From an uncultured Chitinophaga sp. (GTDB lineage Bacteria > Bacteroidota > Bacteroidia > Chitinophagales > Chitinophagaceae): a stretch of 52,273 nt of DNA. The number at the start of each line of letters is the position of its first letter. Position 1 is the first letter of the stretch. This document shows, piece by piece, positions 33,884 to 42,204 of the stretch. The position numbers and the translations under genes are program-made. Under the pieces are notes generated by a model. That model was not told the DNA's origin. It made no database searches and saw nothing but the letters and a program-made list of their open reading frames with translations. The stretch lies in the NCBI RefSeq assembly GCF_946479755.1, contig NZ_CAMLHC010000044.1, positions 1 through 52,273 on the forward strand. The letters run 5' to 3'.

Positions 33884-34602
33884 GGTTGGTGGGTGGGTGT
33901 ATTCTTCCTGGTATCAGGATCGTTAAAATAGTCTTCTGATTGGCTGTAAAAAGCGGGTACTACCTGGTTATAGATCGTAAGCCTTCCCCGTCTTCCGCTT
34001 TGTTTCACGCCATTTCTTGTTTCCGAGGCGGTTCCATCGAGCGCTTCGTTTTCGATGGTCAGCCGGGCAACGATACCGTCCTTTTTCCAAACGTACACGC
34101 TGCCGCCGTAGCTTTTCTCGCGCACCTTTTTCTCCGCTCCCCACAGGGCGCTCAGCGCTTTTCTGAGCGTTACCACGTCTTCATCGGAGAATACGCCGGC
34201 CATCAGCTTTCCTTTCGGCCCGTGGTTGCCCACTTCAGCGACAAAAATGACGAGCCATCCAGCTTTGTCGGTGAGTAAGCCGGGGTTCCGCAAAGGAACG
34301 GTTTTGAAATAGACGACCGGTTTGATCGTTTCTTTGTTCCAGTCAATATTGTACCGGGGGCTGACCACGCTGGTGATTTGCTCAGGGACCTTTTCACCAT
34401 AGAGGCCTACGGTGTAGTTTTTGTTTTCATCAAAAGCGACGGTATCTGCCCGGATGCCGGCCGTTTCCAGTTGCGGCCACACAGGCGCCGTTAACAGGCG
34501 GTCTACCTGCAACTGTTGTCCATAAACGCCAGGAGTTATTACTCCGGCGCTTAACAACAGTGTAGTAAAAATAGAAAAACGTATATGCTTAAGGGTATAC
34601 AT
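33880..34602 (-). CDS. Exported protein of unknown function
   Basis: A 240-residue protein starting MYTLKHIRFSIFTTLLLSAG, a typical signal peptide ending near VYGQQ. The start at 34602 was chosen because the upstream in-frame extension (to 34644) does not look like a signal peptide n-region. On the minus strand TACTTTTG (34615-34608) ends only six bases before this ATG, so the transcript would have almost no leader. The mature protein has a beta-rich core (VVYFKTVPLRNPGLL, AGWLVIFVAEVGNHG) with no known family. It is coupled by ATGA to the 450-residue protein. Confidence 0.7.
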   Translation of the reverse strand: MYTLKHIRFSIFTTLLLSAGVITPGVYGQQLQVDRLLTAPVWPQLETAGIRADTVAFDENKNYTVGLYGEKVPEQITSVVSPRYNIDWNKETIKPVVYFKTVPLRNPGLLTDKAGWLVIFVAEVGNHGPKGKLMAGVFSDEDVVTLRKALSALWGAEKKVREKSYGGSVYVWKKDGIVARLTIENEALDGTASETRNGVKQSGRRGRLTIYNQVVPAFYSQSEDYFNDPDTRKNTPTHQP

Positions 34603-34692
34603 GCTGCCAAAAGTAAGGATTCTGCGCGCAACAGGATACCCCAATCGATATTCGCTTCGTTTGACTTAATATTCGACAAGCACCGCGGCCTT

Positions 34693-35715
34693 TTATTGTA
34701 ACAATGGTACAATCTCTTTTCCGATCAGTGCGATGGAGTTCATCAGTTTATCATGTGGGAGGTTGGCGTTGTCCATCTGGAATGTAAAACGGGTGATGCC
34801 TCCCAGGGCTTCGCTGTGCCGGCGTATTTTGTCCGCCACTTCCTGCGGGCTGCCTACCAGCAGGGCCCCGGTGGGACCGTTCTGCGCATCGAACTGGGGG
34901 CGTGTGACGGGGCCCCAGCCCCGTTCTCTCCCGATACGGGTAAACACTTCGGCGTAGCCAGGGAAAAACTCGTCCCTCGCCTGTTGCGATGTTTCGGCGA
35001 TATAACCCAGCGAGTGCAGTCCCACCTGCAGCTTCTCCTCCGGGTGTCCGGCTTTCCGGCCGGCTTCGCGGTAGAGGTCTACCAATGGTCTGAACCGGTG
35101 TGTTTCCCCGCCTATCACGGCCACCATCAGCGGCAGTCCCAACGTGCCCGCCCGTACGAAAGACTGCGGCGTGCCACCAACACCCACCCACACGGGCAAC
35201 GGCTCCTGCACCGGGCGCGGATAGATAGGCGCATTTTCCAATGGCGCCCTGAACTTGCCGCTCCACTCCACCCGTTCCTGGTCCCTGATCTTCAGCAGCA
35301 AGTCCAGCTTTTCTGTGAACAGCGCATCATAATCATCCAGGTTGTAGCCGAAAAGCGGAAACGCTTCGATGAATGAACCGCGGCCCACCACCATCTCGGC
35401 CCTTCCTTTGGAAATGATGTCCAGTGTGGCGAAGCTCTGGAATACCCGTACGGGGTCGGCGGCGCTCAATACGGTGACGGCGCTGGTAAGCTTAATTTGC
35501 TTCGTCCGCGCCGCAGCTGCTGCCAGTATCAGCGTGGAGGCTGAATCCAGGAATTCGCGGCGGTGATGTTCCCCCAGTCCGAAAACCGCAAGGCCCGCCT
35601 GGTCTGCCAGCACCATCCGTTCCAGCAGGTTGTCCATCTCTTGCATATCAGCGGCGGCGTTGTGGCCACCGGTTTGCGATTTCGTGGCAGCAAAGCTGTC
35701 GATTCCTATTTCCAT
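34693..35715 (-). CDS. LLM class flavin-dependent oxidoreductase
   Basis: A 340-residue luciferase-like monooxygenase. The TIM-barrel pattern is clear: MEIGIDSFAATKSQTGG, FGLGEHHRREFLDSAS, IKLTSAVTVLSAADPVRVFQ, GRAEMVVGRGSF and PVWVGVGGTPQSFVRAG. It would use reduced FMN or F420-like flavin to oxidise an unknown substrate. It lies 17 bases after the ANT(6)-type gene on the same strand and ends this minus-strand run. Co-transcription with the nucleotidyltransferase is likely; a shared role is not obvious. Confidence 0.92.
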   Translation of the reverse strand: MEIGIDSFAATKSQTGGHNAAADMQEMDNLLERMVLADQAGLAVFGLGEHHRREFLDSASTLILAAAAARTKQIKLTSAVTVLSAADPVRVFQSFATLDIISKGRAEMVVGRGSFIEAFPLFGYNLDDYDALFTEKLDLLLKIRDQERVEWSGKFRAPLENAPIYPRPVQEPLPVWVGVGGTPQSFVRAGTLGLPLMVAVIGGETHRFRPLVDLYREAGRKAGHPEEKLQVGLHSLGYIAETSQQARDEFFPGYAEVFTRIGRERGWGPVTRPQFDAQNGPTGALLVGSPQEVADKIRRHSEALGGITRFTFQMDNANLPHDKLMNSIALIGKEIVPLLQ

Positions 35716-35732
35716 GTGATGTGTTTATCCGG

Positions 35733-36620
35733 TTAATAAATCTGTGCAGCGTCTTTCGGCAGCTGCCGTACGTGCAACATATAGGCTGTTACGTCCCTGT
35801 CCCAGTGGTCGGGATACTGATAACCCAGGGTTTCGGCCACTACACCTGCCACCTCCCTAAAGAGCGTGATGGTGGTAAACACCGCTTCCCATGCCTGTTG
35901 CAGGCCGGCAGCCCGATACGTAGCCAGTAATTTTTCATATACCGCCGGCTCCAGGTAACGCTGGTAGAACTTCCCGAACTTGCCGGGGTTGACGGTGAAG
36001 TCATAACGGCAACCGATGTACCAGTCCATCATCTGCAGCAGCGCGCCACGGATCACCTGGTTGCCCAGCTCCCTGACCAGTATCTCCTCCTCCCGCCACA
36101 GGCCTTTTGCCAGACCGGCATTGGTGTACCAGAACTCGTTACAGCAATCGGTGAACGAACGCTCCGAGGGTTTCTTCACAATGTAACTGGCGTCGCTGGC
36201 CGGCGGCAGCGGAAGGTCTTTGAACAGTCCCGTCTTGTCCCATATCACTTTGCACAAACTGTCTTCCGTGAAGTTATCCAGTTTTTCCAAAGGGACCATC
36301 ATCAGGTCTATACGGTTGCCATCCTTAAATTGCAGCAGGTAGGAAAAGGCGCCTTCCAGTTCCGGCGACGGCGGGTACAGCTCCATGTCTTCCGGCATCT
36401 GCAGTATCATCTGTTCCCCGAAAACATCCACCCAGTGGTGGTCCTGCAGAAAAGGGGCCAGGTCTTCCACCACGTAGATAATGTCGAAGTCCTGGAAGAT
36501 ATCCGGTGTTACGTTGGGGTTGGAGCGTGACCCGTCCTGCAATACTGCCAGTATCCGGGGATCTTTTTCTGCCACGCCGAGGATTAAATCCATCATTACT
36601 GATTCACTTCTGCTGGTCAT
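35733..36620 (-). CDS. Aminoglycoside 6-adenylyltransferase, ANT(6)/AadK-AadS type
   Basis: A 295-residue nucleotidyltransferase. The start at 36620 (MTSRSESVMMDLILGVAEKD) matches the family's usual N-terminus; an upstream in-frame ATG at 36677 overlaps the regulator's stop. The catalytic fold shows LQDGSRSNP and FQDFDIIYVV with the Asp-x-Asp metal pair, and the C-terminal half carries CNEFWYTNAGLAKGLWREE and AYFT-like helices of the family. Enzymes of this type adenylate streptomycin at the 6 position. Activity here is untested. The gene follows a LytS/LytTR pair with a 53-base gap and precedes the LLM gene. Confidence 0.9.
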   Translation of the reverse strand: MTSRSESVMMDLILGVAEKDPRILAVLQDGSRSNPNVTPDIFQDFDIIYVVEDLAPFLQDHHWVDVFGEQMILQMPEDMELYPPSPELEGAFSYLLQFKDGNRIDLMMVPLEKLDNFTEDSLCKVIWDKTGLFKDLPLPPASDASYIVKKPSERSFTDCCNEFWYTNAGLAKGLWREEEILVRELGNQVIRGALLQMMDWYIGCRYDFTVNPGKFGKFYQRYLEPAVYEKLLATYRAAGLQQAWEAVFTTITLFREVAGVVAETLGYQYPDHWDRDVTAYMLHVRQLPKDAAQIY

Positions 36621-36673
36621 ATGATCATCTGTTTGCTGTAAGATAAAGATAGCTGCTTTAAGCGAGGTATACA

Positions 36674-37390
36674 TCACTGGAAGTTGTCCAGCAGCTCCCT
36701 CCGGTAGGTAGTCCCGATCGGCAGTTCGGTACCATCATCGAGCACCACCAGGCCGCCGGTGATCTTACTGATACGGTTCATCGCCACGATGTAGGATTTG
36801 TGGATACGCCTGAACCGGGCTTTATCCAGCTTCTGTTCTATTTCGGTGGTCGTAACAGGGCTCAGGTAAACAGCCTGCGTGGTGAACACCTTCACGTAGT
36901 TTCCCCAGCTGCGGATATAAATAAGCTGGTCGTACATCACCTTCACCATCTCCCCTTCTGCTTTCAGCATCACAAAAGCCGGTGTTTCCGTTGCGGTATT
37001 AAGTTCGCCGCTCACGACCGGTCTCGGCCGGAGCCTGGAATATACCGTATCAATAGCGGCCATGAACCGCTGAAAATGGAAGGGTTTCACCAGGTAGTCC
37101 ACTACGCGGTATTTATATCCTTCGAGCGCATACTCGCGGTAGGCCGTCGTCAGTATCACCAACGGTGGGTCCGACAGCGTTTCCAGCAACTCAAGGCCAC
37201 TCAGTCCCGGCATATTAATGTCCAAAAAAATCAGGTCCACCCGGTTATTGTAGACATATCCCATCGCCTCCACCGCTGTATAAAAAGAGCCGGTAAGCTC
37301 CAGGTGTTGCAGCTGGCCGATGTATTGTTTCAACACCAGGTGTGCACCCTCTTCATCGTCGACAATAATACATTTCAGCGTATCATCCAT
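36674..37390 (-). CDS. LytTR-family response regulator
   Basis: A 238-residue regulator. The receiver (about 5-120) has the acidic pair in IIVDDEEGAH, Asp57 in LIFLDINMPGLSG and Lys in YLVKPFHF. The LytTR DNA-binding domain (about 140-238) has YIRSWGNYVKVFT, FRRIHKSYIVAMNRI and the terminal LPIGTTYRREL. It overlaps the kinase gene by eight bases (37383-37390). Targets may include the downstream ANT(6) and LLM genes or the divergent barrel protein at 38583; both are inferences from position. Confidence 0.95.
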   Translation of the reverse strand: MDDTLKCIIVDDEEGAHLVLKQYIGQLQHLELTGSFYTAVEAMGYVYNNRVDLIFLDINMPGLSGLELLETLSDPPLVILTTAYREYALEGYKYRVVDYLVKPFHFQRFMAAIDTVYSRLRPRPVVSGELNTATETPAFVMLKAEGEMVKVMYDQLIYIRSWGNYVKVFTTQAVYLSPVTTTEIEQKLDKARFRRIHKSYIVAMNRISKITGGLVVLDDGTELPIGTTYRRELLDNFQ

Positions 37391-38426
37391 TTTTAATCGT
37401 ATTTAATCTGAGTGTTAAAGTGATCCGGTATTCCTGGTTTTCTGTCGCGCTGATCAAAGTATACTCATGTTTGTAAAGCATTTCCAGCCGCTCCCTGATG
37501 TTGATGAGGCCAATGCCGGTGGAGGTATTTTTCAGTGCTTCATCCGGCAATGAATTATGCACTTCCACTGTCAGGATGCCTTCCTCGCAGCGGATGCGGA
37601 TATCGACAAACCACGGGCGGCTGATGGTCACACTGTGCTTGAAGGCATTCTCCACCAGCGTGATCAGGATCAGGGGCGCTATCCGGTAATCGGCCGGCAG
37701 CGCGGTTTCTTCCGGAAGATCGTAGTGGATCCGGCAGCGTTTACCAATACGCTCCTGCTCCATCGCGATGTAGTTATCGATAAACTTCAGCTCTTCCCGG
37801 ATGGTAACAGTAGGCCTGCTTCCGTTCTCCAACTGGTAACGCATCAGGTCTGCTAACCGGAGGATCAGGTCCGGCGTCCGGGCAGGCTCCGTAAGGCTTA
37901 CGCCATACAGGTTGTTGAACATGTTAAAAAAGAAATGCGGGTTCAGCTGCGCATGCAGGTATTTCATGTTCATCTCGCTGAGTTTGAGCTGTACCTCGCT
38001 CCGCTTCTGCAGTTCTATCGAATACTGCCGTACCAGGAACAGGGAAAGGATGGTGACGGTACTGATAATACAAAGCACGAAGTCGTAAGCAATGGCCATG
38101 GGGAATGAGATATCAGGCTCCTGGTATACTTCCGGCGCAATCCAGTAGTAATCCAGCGCAAGCAGCCCCAGGGCGCCGATCAGCGTTGACAGTACAAAAA
38201 CGGAAACGTAGGCGGCGTACTTTTTAGCCATCAGCAACGGAAATATCAGGTGAAGATGGAGCTGTGCCTGCCCGTACAGCAGGATGAAAAATATCAGCCC
38301 CTGGAGGAATGCCATGAAGGTGTCCAGTTTGATCCACTCATGCAACATCGTCAGGATAAACATCGCTATAAATACCACCAGCTCCTGCAGGAACCGGCTT
38401 CGCAGCCATTTTGCCTTATTCTCCAT
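37383..38426 (-). CDS. LytS-type sensor histidine kinase
   Basis: A 347-residue kinase with four membrane helices (about 14-30, 36-52, 72-94 and 107-131) and almost no extracytoplasmic domain, so it may sense within the membrane. A coiled-coil segment precedes the His_kinase motif: His164 in AQLNPHFFFNMFNNLYG. The HATPase follows with LVENAFKHS and GIGLINIRERL. It is the first gene of the minus-strand run through the regulator, ANT(6) and LLM genes, and diverges from the barrel gene at 38583. Confidence 0.93.
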   Translation of the reverse strand: MENKAKWLRSRFLQELVVFIAMFILTMLHEWIKLDTFMAFLQGLIFFILLYGQAQLHLHLIFPLLMAKKYAAYVSVFVLSTLIGALGLLALDYYWIAPEVYQEPDISFPMAIAYDFVLCIISTVTILSLFLVRQYSIELQKRSEVQLKLSEMNMKYLHAQLNPHFFFNMFNNLYGVSLTEPARTPDLILRLADLMRYQLENGSRPTVTIREELKFIDNYIAMEQERIGKRCRIHYDLPEETALPADYRIAPLILITLVENAFKHSVTISRPWFVDIRIRCEEGILTVEVHNSLPDEALKNTSTGIGLINIRERLEMLYKHEYTLISATENQEYRITLTLRLNTIKNG

Positions 38427-38582
38427 CTGTGAACATTAAGTCAAACAAAGCTCAGTCATTTTAATACAAATAGCAAAACCGGATGATGAACCGTGTTGAT
38501 CATCCTATTCCGGCATTTGCTCATTCATTTTTTTATGTTGATCGTACAGCTGCTTCCTTTGCAGATATTTCAACTATAAACC

Positions 38583-41018
38583 ATGTATCCGGTTACTGTA
38601 TCCAGATTTTTATTGTTACTTTTTTCAGCGATGCTGACCACCGTTTGTTCCTTCGCACAACAGCGTATTTCCGGGAATACAGGCGGTTTTACAATCAGCG
38701 GTGCCGTACGCGATTCTGCTGACCGGTCCCCGATCGGCTTCGCCACCGTCGTGCTCCTGCGGGAAGGGAAGGTCATCAGCTCCACCACCACCGACTCACT
38801 GGGCAGGTTTGCTATTCCCCTGCGTGAGAAAGGCGTCTTTTCCCTGGGTGTTTCGTTTGTAGGCTATAACAACTACTTGTCCGCTCCCGGGGCCTTTCCC
38901 GGTGCACAGCAGCCCTACCAGGTGCTGCTCCGTAAAACGACTGCCACCCTGCAAACCATCACCGTCAACGCCAAAAAGAAGCTGATCGAAACGAAAGGCG
39001 ACAAGCTGGTGTACAATGCCACCGCCGATATCAGCAATAAAGCGGGTTCGGCAGCTGACGTGCTGAGGAAAGTCCCTATGCTGACCGTCAGCGCCGACGG
39101 GGAAGTAAAAATGCGGGGCGACGGGAACATAAAAGTGCTCCTGAACGGATTGCCCTCGGGCATCCTGGCGAAAAACCTCAAGGAAGCGCTGAAGATTATC
39201 CCGGCAGGCACTATCGCCGCCGTGGAAGTCATCACCTCCCCTTCTGCCAAATACGAGGCAGAAGGCGCCGCCGGCATTATCAACATTATCACCAAAAAGA
39301 AAATAAAAGGCAGCAGCGCCGATATCAGCGTCAGCGCCGGCAACCTGGAACAATCAGCCAGCGCCTCTCTGAACACCGTCAGGGGTAATTTTGACCTGAG
39401 CCTGAACATCAACGCCAGCAACCAGCGGGAACGGAAAACGTCCACCCTCAACAGAACGTCCCTTTTCAAAGGGCAACCGGCAGGCGAACTGCTGCAGGAG
39501 AATGATGCCACCCAGCATGAGCGCGGGTTGTATGGGGACCTTGGCGTTACCTACCGGATCGACTCCCTGCAGAAAATCAGCACCACCTTCACCCTCTGGA
39601 ATGGCACCTGGCCTTCGAAAAATACGCTGTACAACCTCTACCAGGACGGCAAAGGCAGTACTGCCTACAACCAGAAAAGCGATCAGACCAACCACTCCGG
39701 CTACTACGAGCTGTCTACCGCCTACCAGAAACTGTTCCGTCGCAAAAGCCAGGAGTTGCAGGTGCTGGGGATGGTCAGCAACAGCGCCGACCGGTCCAGG
39801 TATATCACGCAGCAGTATACGCTGGCAGGCGTACCGGCTTTCCGGGAAACAGGGCCCAATAACAGCAAATCGTGGGATTTTAACCTGCAAACGGACTACA
39901 CCCATCCGTTGGACCTGTCCGGCAAAAACATCCTTGAAACAGGAGTTAAGTTCAGCAGGACCAGCGCCACCAGCGCCTACAGCGCGCAGAACAATGAACA
40001 TGCGCCCGGCAGCGACGACCTCGTGGAGGTCCCCTCGCGTTCAGATGAGATGAAATATTTCCAGAACATCTACGCCGCTTATCTCAGCTTAAAATTTGAG
40101 ACCCGTAACCAATGGATGTTCCGGGCTGGTCTTCGCTACGAAGCAACGCAGCTGGGCGCTGAGTTCCGGCGCACTTCCGCCCCGTTCCGGTCCACCTTCG
40201 GCAACCTGGTACCCAGCATACTGCTGACTAAAACACTCAACGAGCAGCATGACATAAAGCTGTCGTATACAGAACGCATCCGCCGGCCGTGGATATGGGA
40301 CCTCAACCCGTTCGTCAACGCCGCCGATCCGCGTAACCTGACATCGGGCAACCCGCTGCTGCGCCCAGAGACCACCAGGACGATCGAGGCGGGCTATAAC
40401 TATAACGCCGCATCTGGTTTTACGCTCAACAACAGCGTCTACTTCAGCTCCAACAGCAACGCCATCGAAATGCTGACGACCGTCGATAGTCTGGGTATCT
40501 CCAGGACATCGCCGAGCAACGTCGCCGCCAACAAACGGTTAGGCGCCAACGTAAATGCCGCCATGGAGATCGGCAACCTCACCATCAACGGTGGCGTAGA
40601 GCTGTACCAGGTATGGTTCAAAAGCGACGCCCTGCAGGTGAAAAACGATGCCGGCTTCTATTCCTTCAATCTGAACCTGTCGTATACGTTGCCAAAAGAC
40701 GTAACCCTACAGGCCTCCGGCGACTACAGCAACGGCTACGTGACGCTCCAGGGCAGGAACTCAGCCTCCTGGTCTTACAGCTTCACCGCCCAGAAGGAAT
40801 TTCTCAACAAAAAAGCCAGTGTGCTGATAGGCGTTTCCAACCCTTTCCAAAGGAGTATGCTGCAGCGGAGCTATGCCACAGCCCCCACTTTCCGCAGTAC
40901 GGAAGTCAATAACTTCTATAACCGGAGTTTCCATATTACGCTCAACTGGAAGTTCGGGTCTATGAAAGTACATAACAATGAAGAGGAGAAGAAAATGCCG
41001 CCGATGAGGCGGCATTGA
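38583..41018 (+). CDS. Outer-membrane beta-barrel / TonB-dependent-receptor-like protein
   Basis: An 811-residue protein with a signal peptide (about 1-25, ending SFAQQ), a carboxypeptidase-regulatory-like domain (FTISGAVRDSADRSPIGFATVVL), a plug-like domain (VLRKVPMLTVSADGEVKMRG, VEVITSPSAKYEAEGAAGII) and an outer-membrane barrel of the OMP_b-brl_3 type ending in a basic tail. Such proteins form large pores or receptors whose substrates are mostly unknown. The tail KKMPPMRRH is encoded partly within a hairpin (40994-41016). The gene diverges from the LytS operon and is followed by a terminator and a convergent lanthipeptide precursor. Confidence 0.92.
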   Translation: MYPVTVSRFLLLLFSAMLTTVCSFAQQRISGNTGGFTISGAVRDSADRSPIGFATVVLLREGKVISSTTTDSLGRFAIPLREKGVFSLGVSFVGYNNYLSAPGAFPGAQQPYQVLLRKTTATLQTITVNAKKKLIETKGDKLVYNATADISNKAGSAADVLRKVPMLTVSADGEVKMRGDGNIKVLLNGLPSGILAKNLKEALKIIPAGTIAAVEVITSPSAKYEAEGAAGIINIITKKKIKGSSADISVSAGNLEQSASASLNTVRGNFDLSLNINASNQRERKTSTLNRTSLFKGQPAGELLQENDATQHERGLYGDLGVTYRIDSLQKISTTFTLWNGTWPSKNTLYNLYQDGKGSTAYNQKSDQTNHSGYYELSTAYQKLFRRKSQELQVLGMVSNSADRSRYITQQYTLAGVPAFRETGPNNSKSWDFNLQTDYTHPLDLSGKNILETGVKFSRTSATSAYSAQNNEHAPGSDDLVEVPSRSDEMKYFQNIYAAYLSLKFETRNQWMFRAGLRYEATQLGAEFRRTSAPFRSTFGNLVPSILLTKTLNEQHDIKLSYTERIRRPWIWDLNPFVNAADPRNLTSGNPLLRPETTRTIEAGYNYNAASGFTLNNSVYFSSNSNAIEMLTTVDSLGISRTSPSNVAANKRLGANVNAAMEIGNLTINGGVELYQVWFKSDALQVKNDAGFYSFNLNLSYTLPKDVTLQASGDYSNGYVTLQGRNSASWSYSFTAQKEFLNKKASVLIGVSNPFQRSMLQRSYATAPTFRSTEVNNFYNRSFHITLNWKFGSMKVHNNEEEKKMPPMRRH

Positions 41019-41024
41019 GAAAGG

Positions 41025-41054
41025 AAGGGTTGCCCGGCTGTATGGGCAACCCTT
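41025..41054. terminator. Terminator between the barrel gene and the lanthipeptide gene
   Basis: AAGGGTTGCCC (41025-41035) pairs with GGGCAACCCTT (41044-41054) across an 8-base loop. A second hairpin, AATGCCGCC/GGCGGCATT (40994-41016), lies just before, inside the end of the coding region. Confidence 0.75.
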
Positions 41055-41068
41055 TAATGATGTACTAT

Positions 41069-41251
41069 CTATGCACAATTCTGGTCATTACACACGGTAA
41101 TACAAATGGTGTAGTTGATCGTGATGCATAACGTATTGGGACGGGAGATAACTGCCGCGCCACCAATAATTTTTTCCGGCTGCTCCAGTGAAGCAATAAC
41201 ATTTTTTTCCAGGATGAGCTTCCGCTTCAGGTTAACTTGTTTCTTTTTCAT
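41069..41251 (-). CDS. Class I lanthipeptide-type natural product precursor
   Basis: A 60-residue peptide. The leader (1-31) reads MKKKQVNLKRKLILEKNVIA, matching the lysine-rich LNLKKxxIAxL-type leader common in Bacteroidota precursors, and ends in Gly-Gly at 30-31. The core (32-60) holds Thr40, Cys42, Thr44, Thr48, Cys50, Thr52, Cys54, Cys59 and Ser36, an alternation suited to lanthionine rings. The start at 41251 was chosen because upstream in-frame residues do not fit a leader. No dehydratase, cyclase or transporter gene lies in the window, so modification would need enzymes encoded elsewhere. It is related in style to pinensin precursors of Chitinophaga. Confidence 0.8.
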   Translation of the reverse strand: MKKKQVNLKRKLILEKNVIASLEQPEKIIGGAAVISRPNTLCITINYTICITVCNDQNCA

Positions 41252-41405
41252 AGCGTAGATAGTTTTAAGGTAAAAGCTAAAGTTAACAGGGATCTCTGCA
41301 TAAGAAGCAGCAGCAACAAAAACCAACTTCATTCCTGCAAAACATAAAACATAAAAACTTAATTATCAATAATTTAAGTTAAATAAATTCATTAAAATAG
41401 TACAA

Positions 41406-41437
41406 TTTGTACCAGAAACTTATTTTACGTATCTTTG
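41406..41437 (+). promoter_or_regulatory. Complete Bacteroidota promoter
   Basis: TTTG (41406-41409) and TATCTTTG (41430-41437) are separated by 20 bases, an exact match to the TTTG-N19-21-TAnnTTTG consensus. Transcription would start near 41444 and read through the GNAT remnant into the XRE-like gene. Confidence 0.75.
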
Positions 41438-41473
41438 AGTGATAGCGGTCATCGGGGCAAATGACAACAAATT

Positions 41474-41665
41474 TTGGTTACAGACGAAGCTCCGCTTATC
41501 GTTGAAGGCTGTATGATATTTCAGCTAATCGATCGAAGGGAGCCATATTTGGCCATGCTCGAGGTAGCTCCTCACAATCAGACCAAGGACAAGAAGTATG
41601 ACTGGATTGCCGGTTGTCTAATTGCAATACCTGAAAGGAACAGCGTAAATTCAAAAATTTGTGCA
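41474..41665 (+). pseudogene. Remnant of a GNAT-like acetyltransferase gene
   Basis: About 50 codons in the same frame as the XRE-like gene read LIVEGCMIFQL, LAMLEVAPHNQTKDKKYDWI and AGCLIAI. This is the central core of a Bacteroidota GNAT-like family I recall, with the acetyl-CoA-proximal EVAPHN and YDxxAGCLIA elements. The N-terminal part is absent (a stop at 41462 closes the frame), and after CLIAI the similarity ends. Either this is a decayed gene read through from the promoter at 41406, or a TTG-started fusion to the regulator. The family assignment is from memory. Confidence 0.5.
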
Positions 41666-42172
41666 ATGGAAAAGAAAAAAGAATCCCGCCAACAATCAGA
41701 CGTTACTCTTCGCCCCAAAGATGGCCATGCAAGAAGTGCAAAGCATAAAGCTATTGTTGCCGCTGCTGCGAAGGAACATAATGCAAAGCGAAGCACCGCA
41801 AGGTTAATCAGGAATGAAATGTTGGCTATCCGTTATCAAATGGAATCTTACATTTTAGACCAAACAGTTACGATCAATAAGATGCGTTCTATTCGGGATT
41901 TTGCCAATGATTTTTTACATACTTTAAATTTAAAGAAGGGAGAATTTGCAAATTATATCGAAATAGATCTTGCTAACCTGAATAAATACTATAAAGAAGA
42001 ACGGAAATTCAACGCGGAATTAGCGTTAAAATTCGGGTACTTCTTTCATACGCCTGCTGACTTGTGGCTTAGAGTTCAATTTAAAAACGAAATGCTAAAG
42101 TTCGAGAAGGAAACCAAACTGGGAAAAAAATATAAACGGTACGATTACGAAAAGTTCTTGCAGAACGCATAA
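41666..42172 (+). CDS. XRE/HigA-like DNA-binding protein
   Basis: A 168-residue basic protein. A lysine-rich N-terminus leads to a long helix (ARLIRNEMLAIRYQMESYIL), then a helix-turn-helix of the HigA/XRE kind: FANDFLHTLNLKKGEFANYI, DLANLNKYYKEERKFNAELA and FFHTPADLWLRVQFKNEM, the last typical of HigA-like antitoxins. The ATG at 41666 was preferred to the in-frame TTG at 41474, which would fuse it to the GNAT remnant. The gene and its surroundings are clearly more AT-rich than the rest of the window, suggesting recent acquisition. No intact toxin partner is visible. Confidence 0.75.
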   Translation: MEKKKESRQQSDVTLRPKDGHARSAKHKAIVAAAAKEHNAKRSTARLIRNEMLAIRYQMESYILDQTVTINKMRSIRDFANDFLHTLNLKKGEFANYIEIDLANLNKYYKEERKFNAELALKFGYFFHTPADLWLRVQFKNEMLKFEKETKLGKKYKRYDYEKFLQNA

Positions 42173-42204
42173 CCCGGCTCCCATATAAGTATGATGCTGT
42201 TCCT

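Noticed and set aside
41069..41251. Lanthipeptide gene considered part of the divergent-barrel operon
   Set aside because: It is on the opposite strand and separated from the barrel gene by a terminator.
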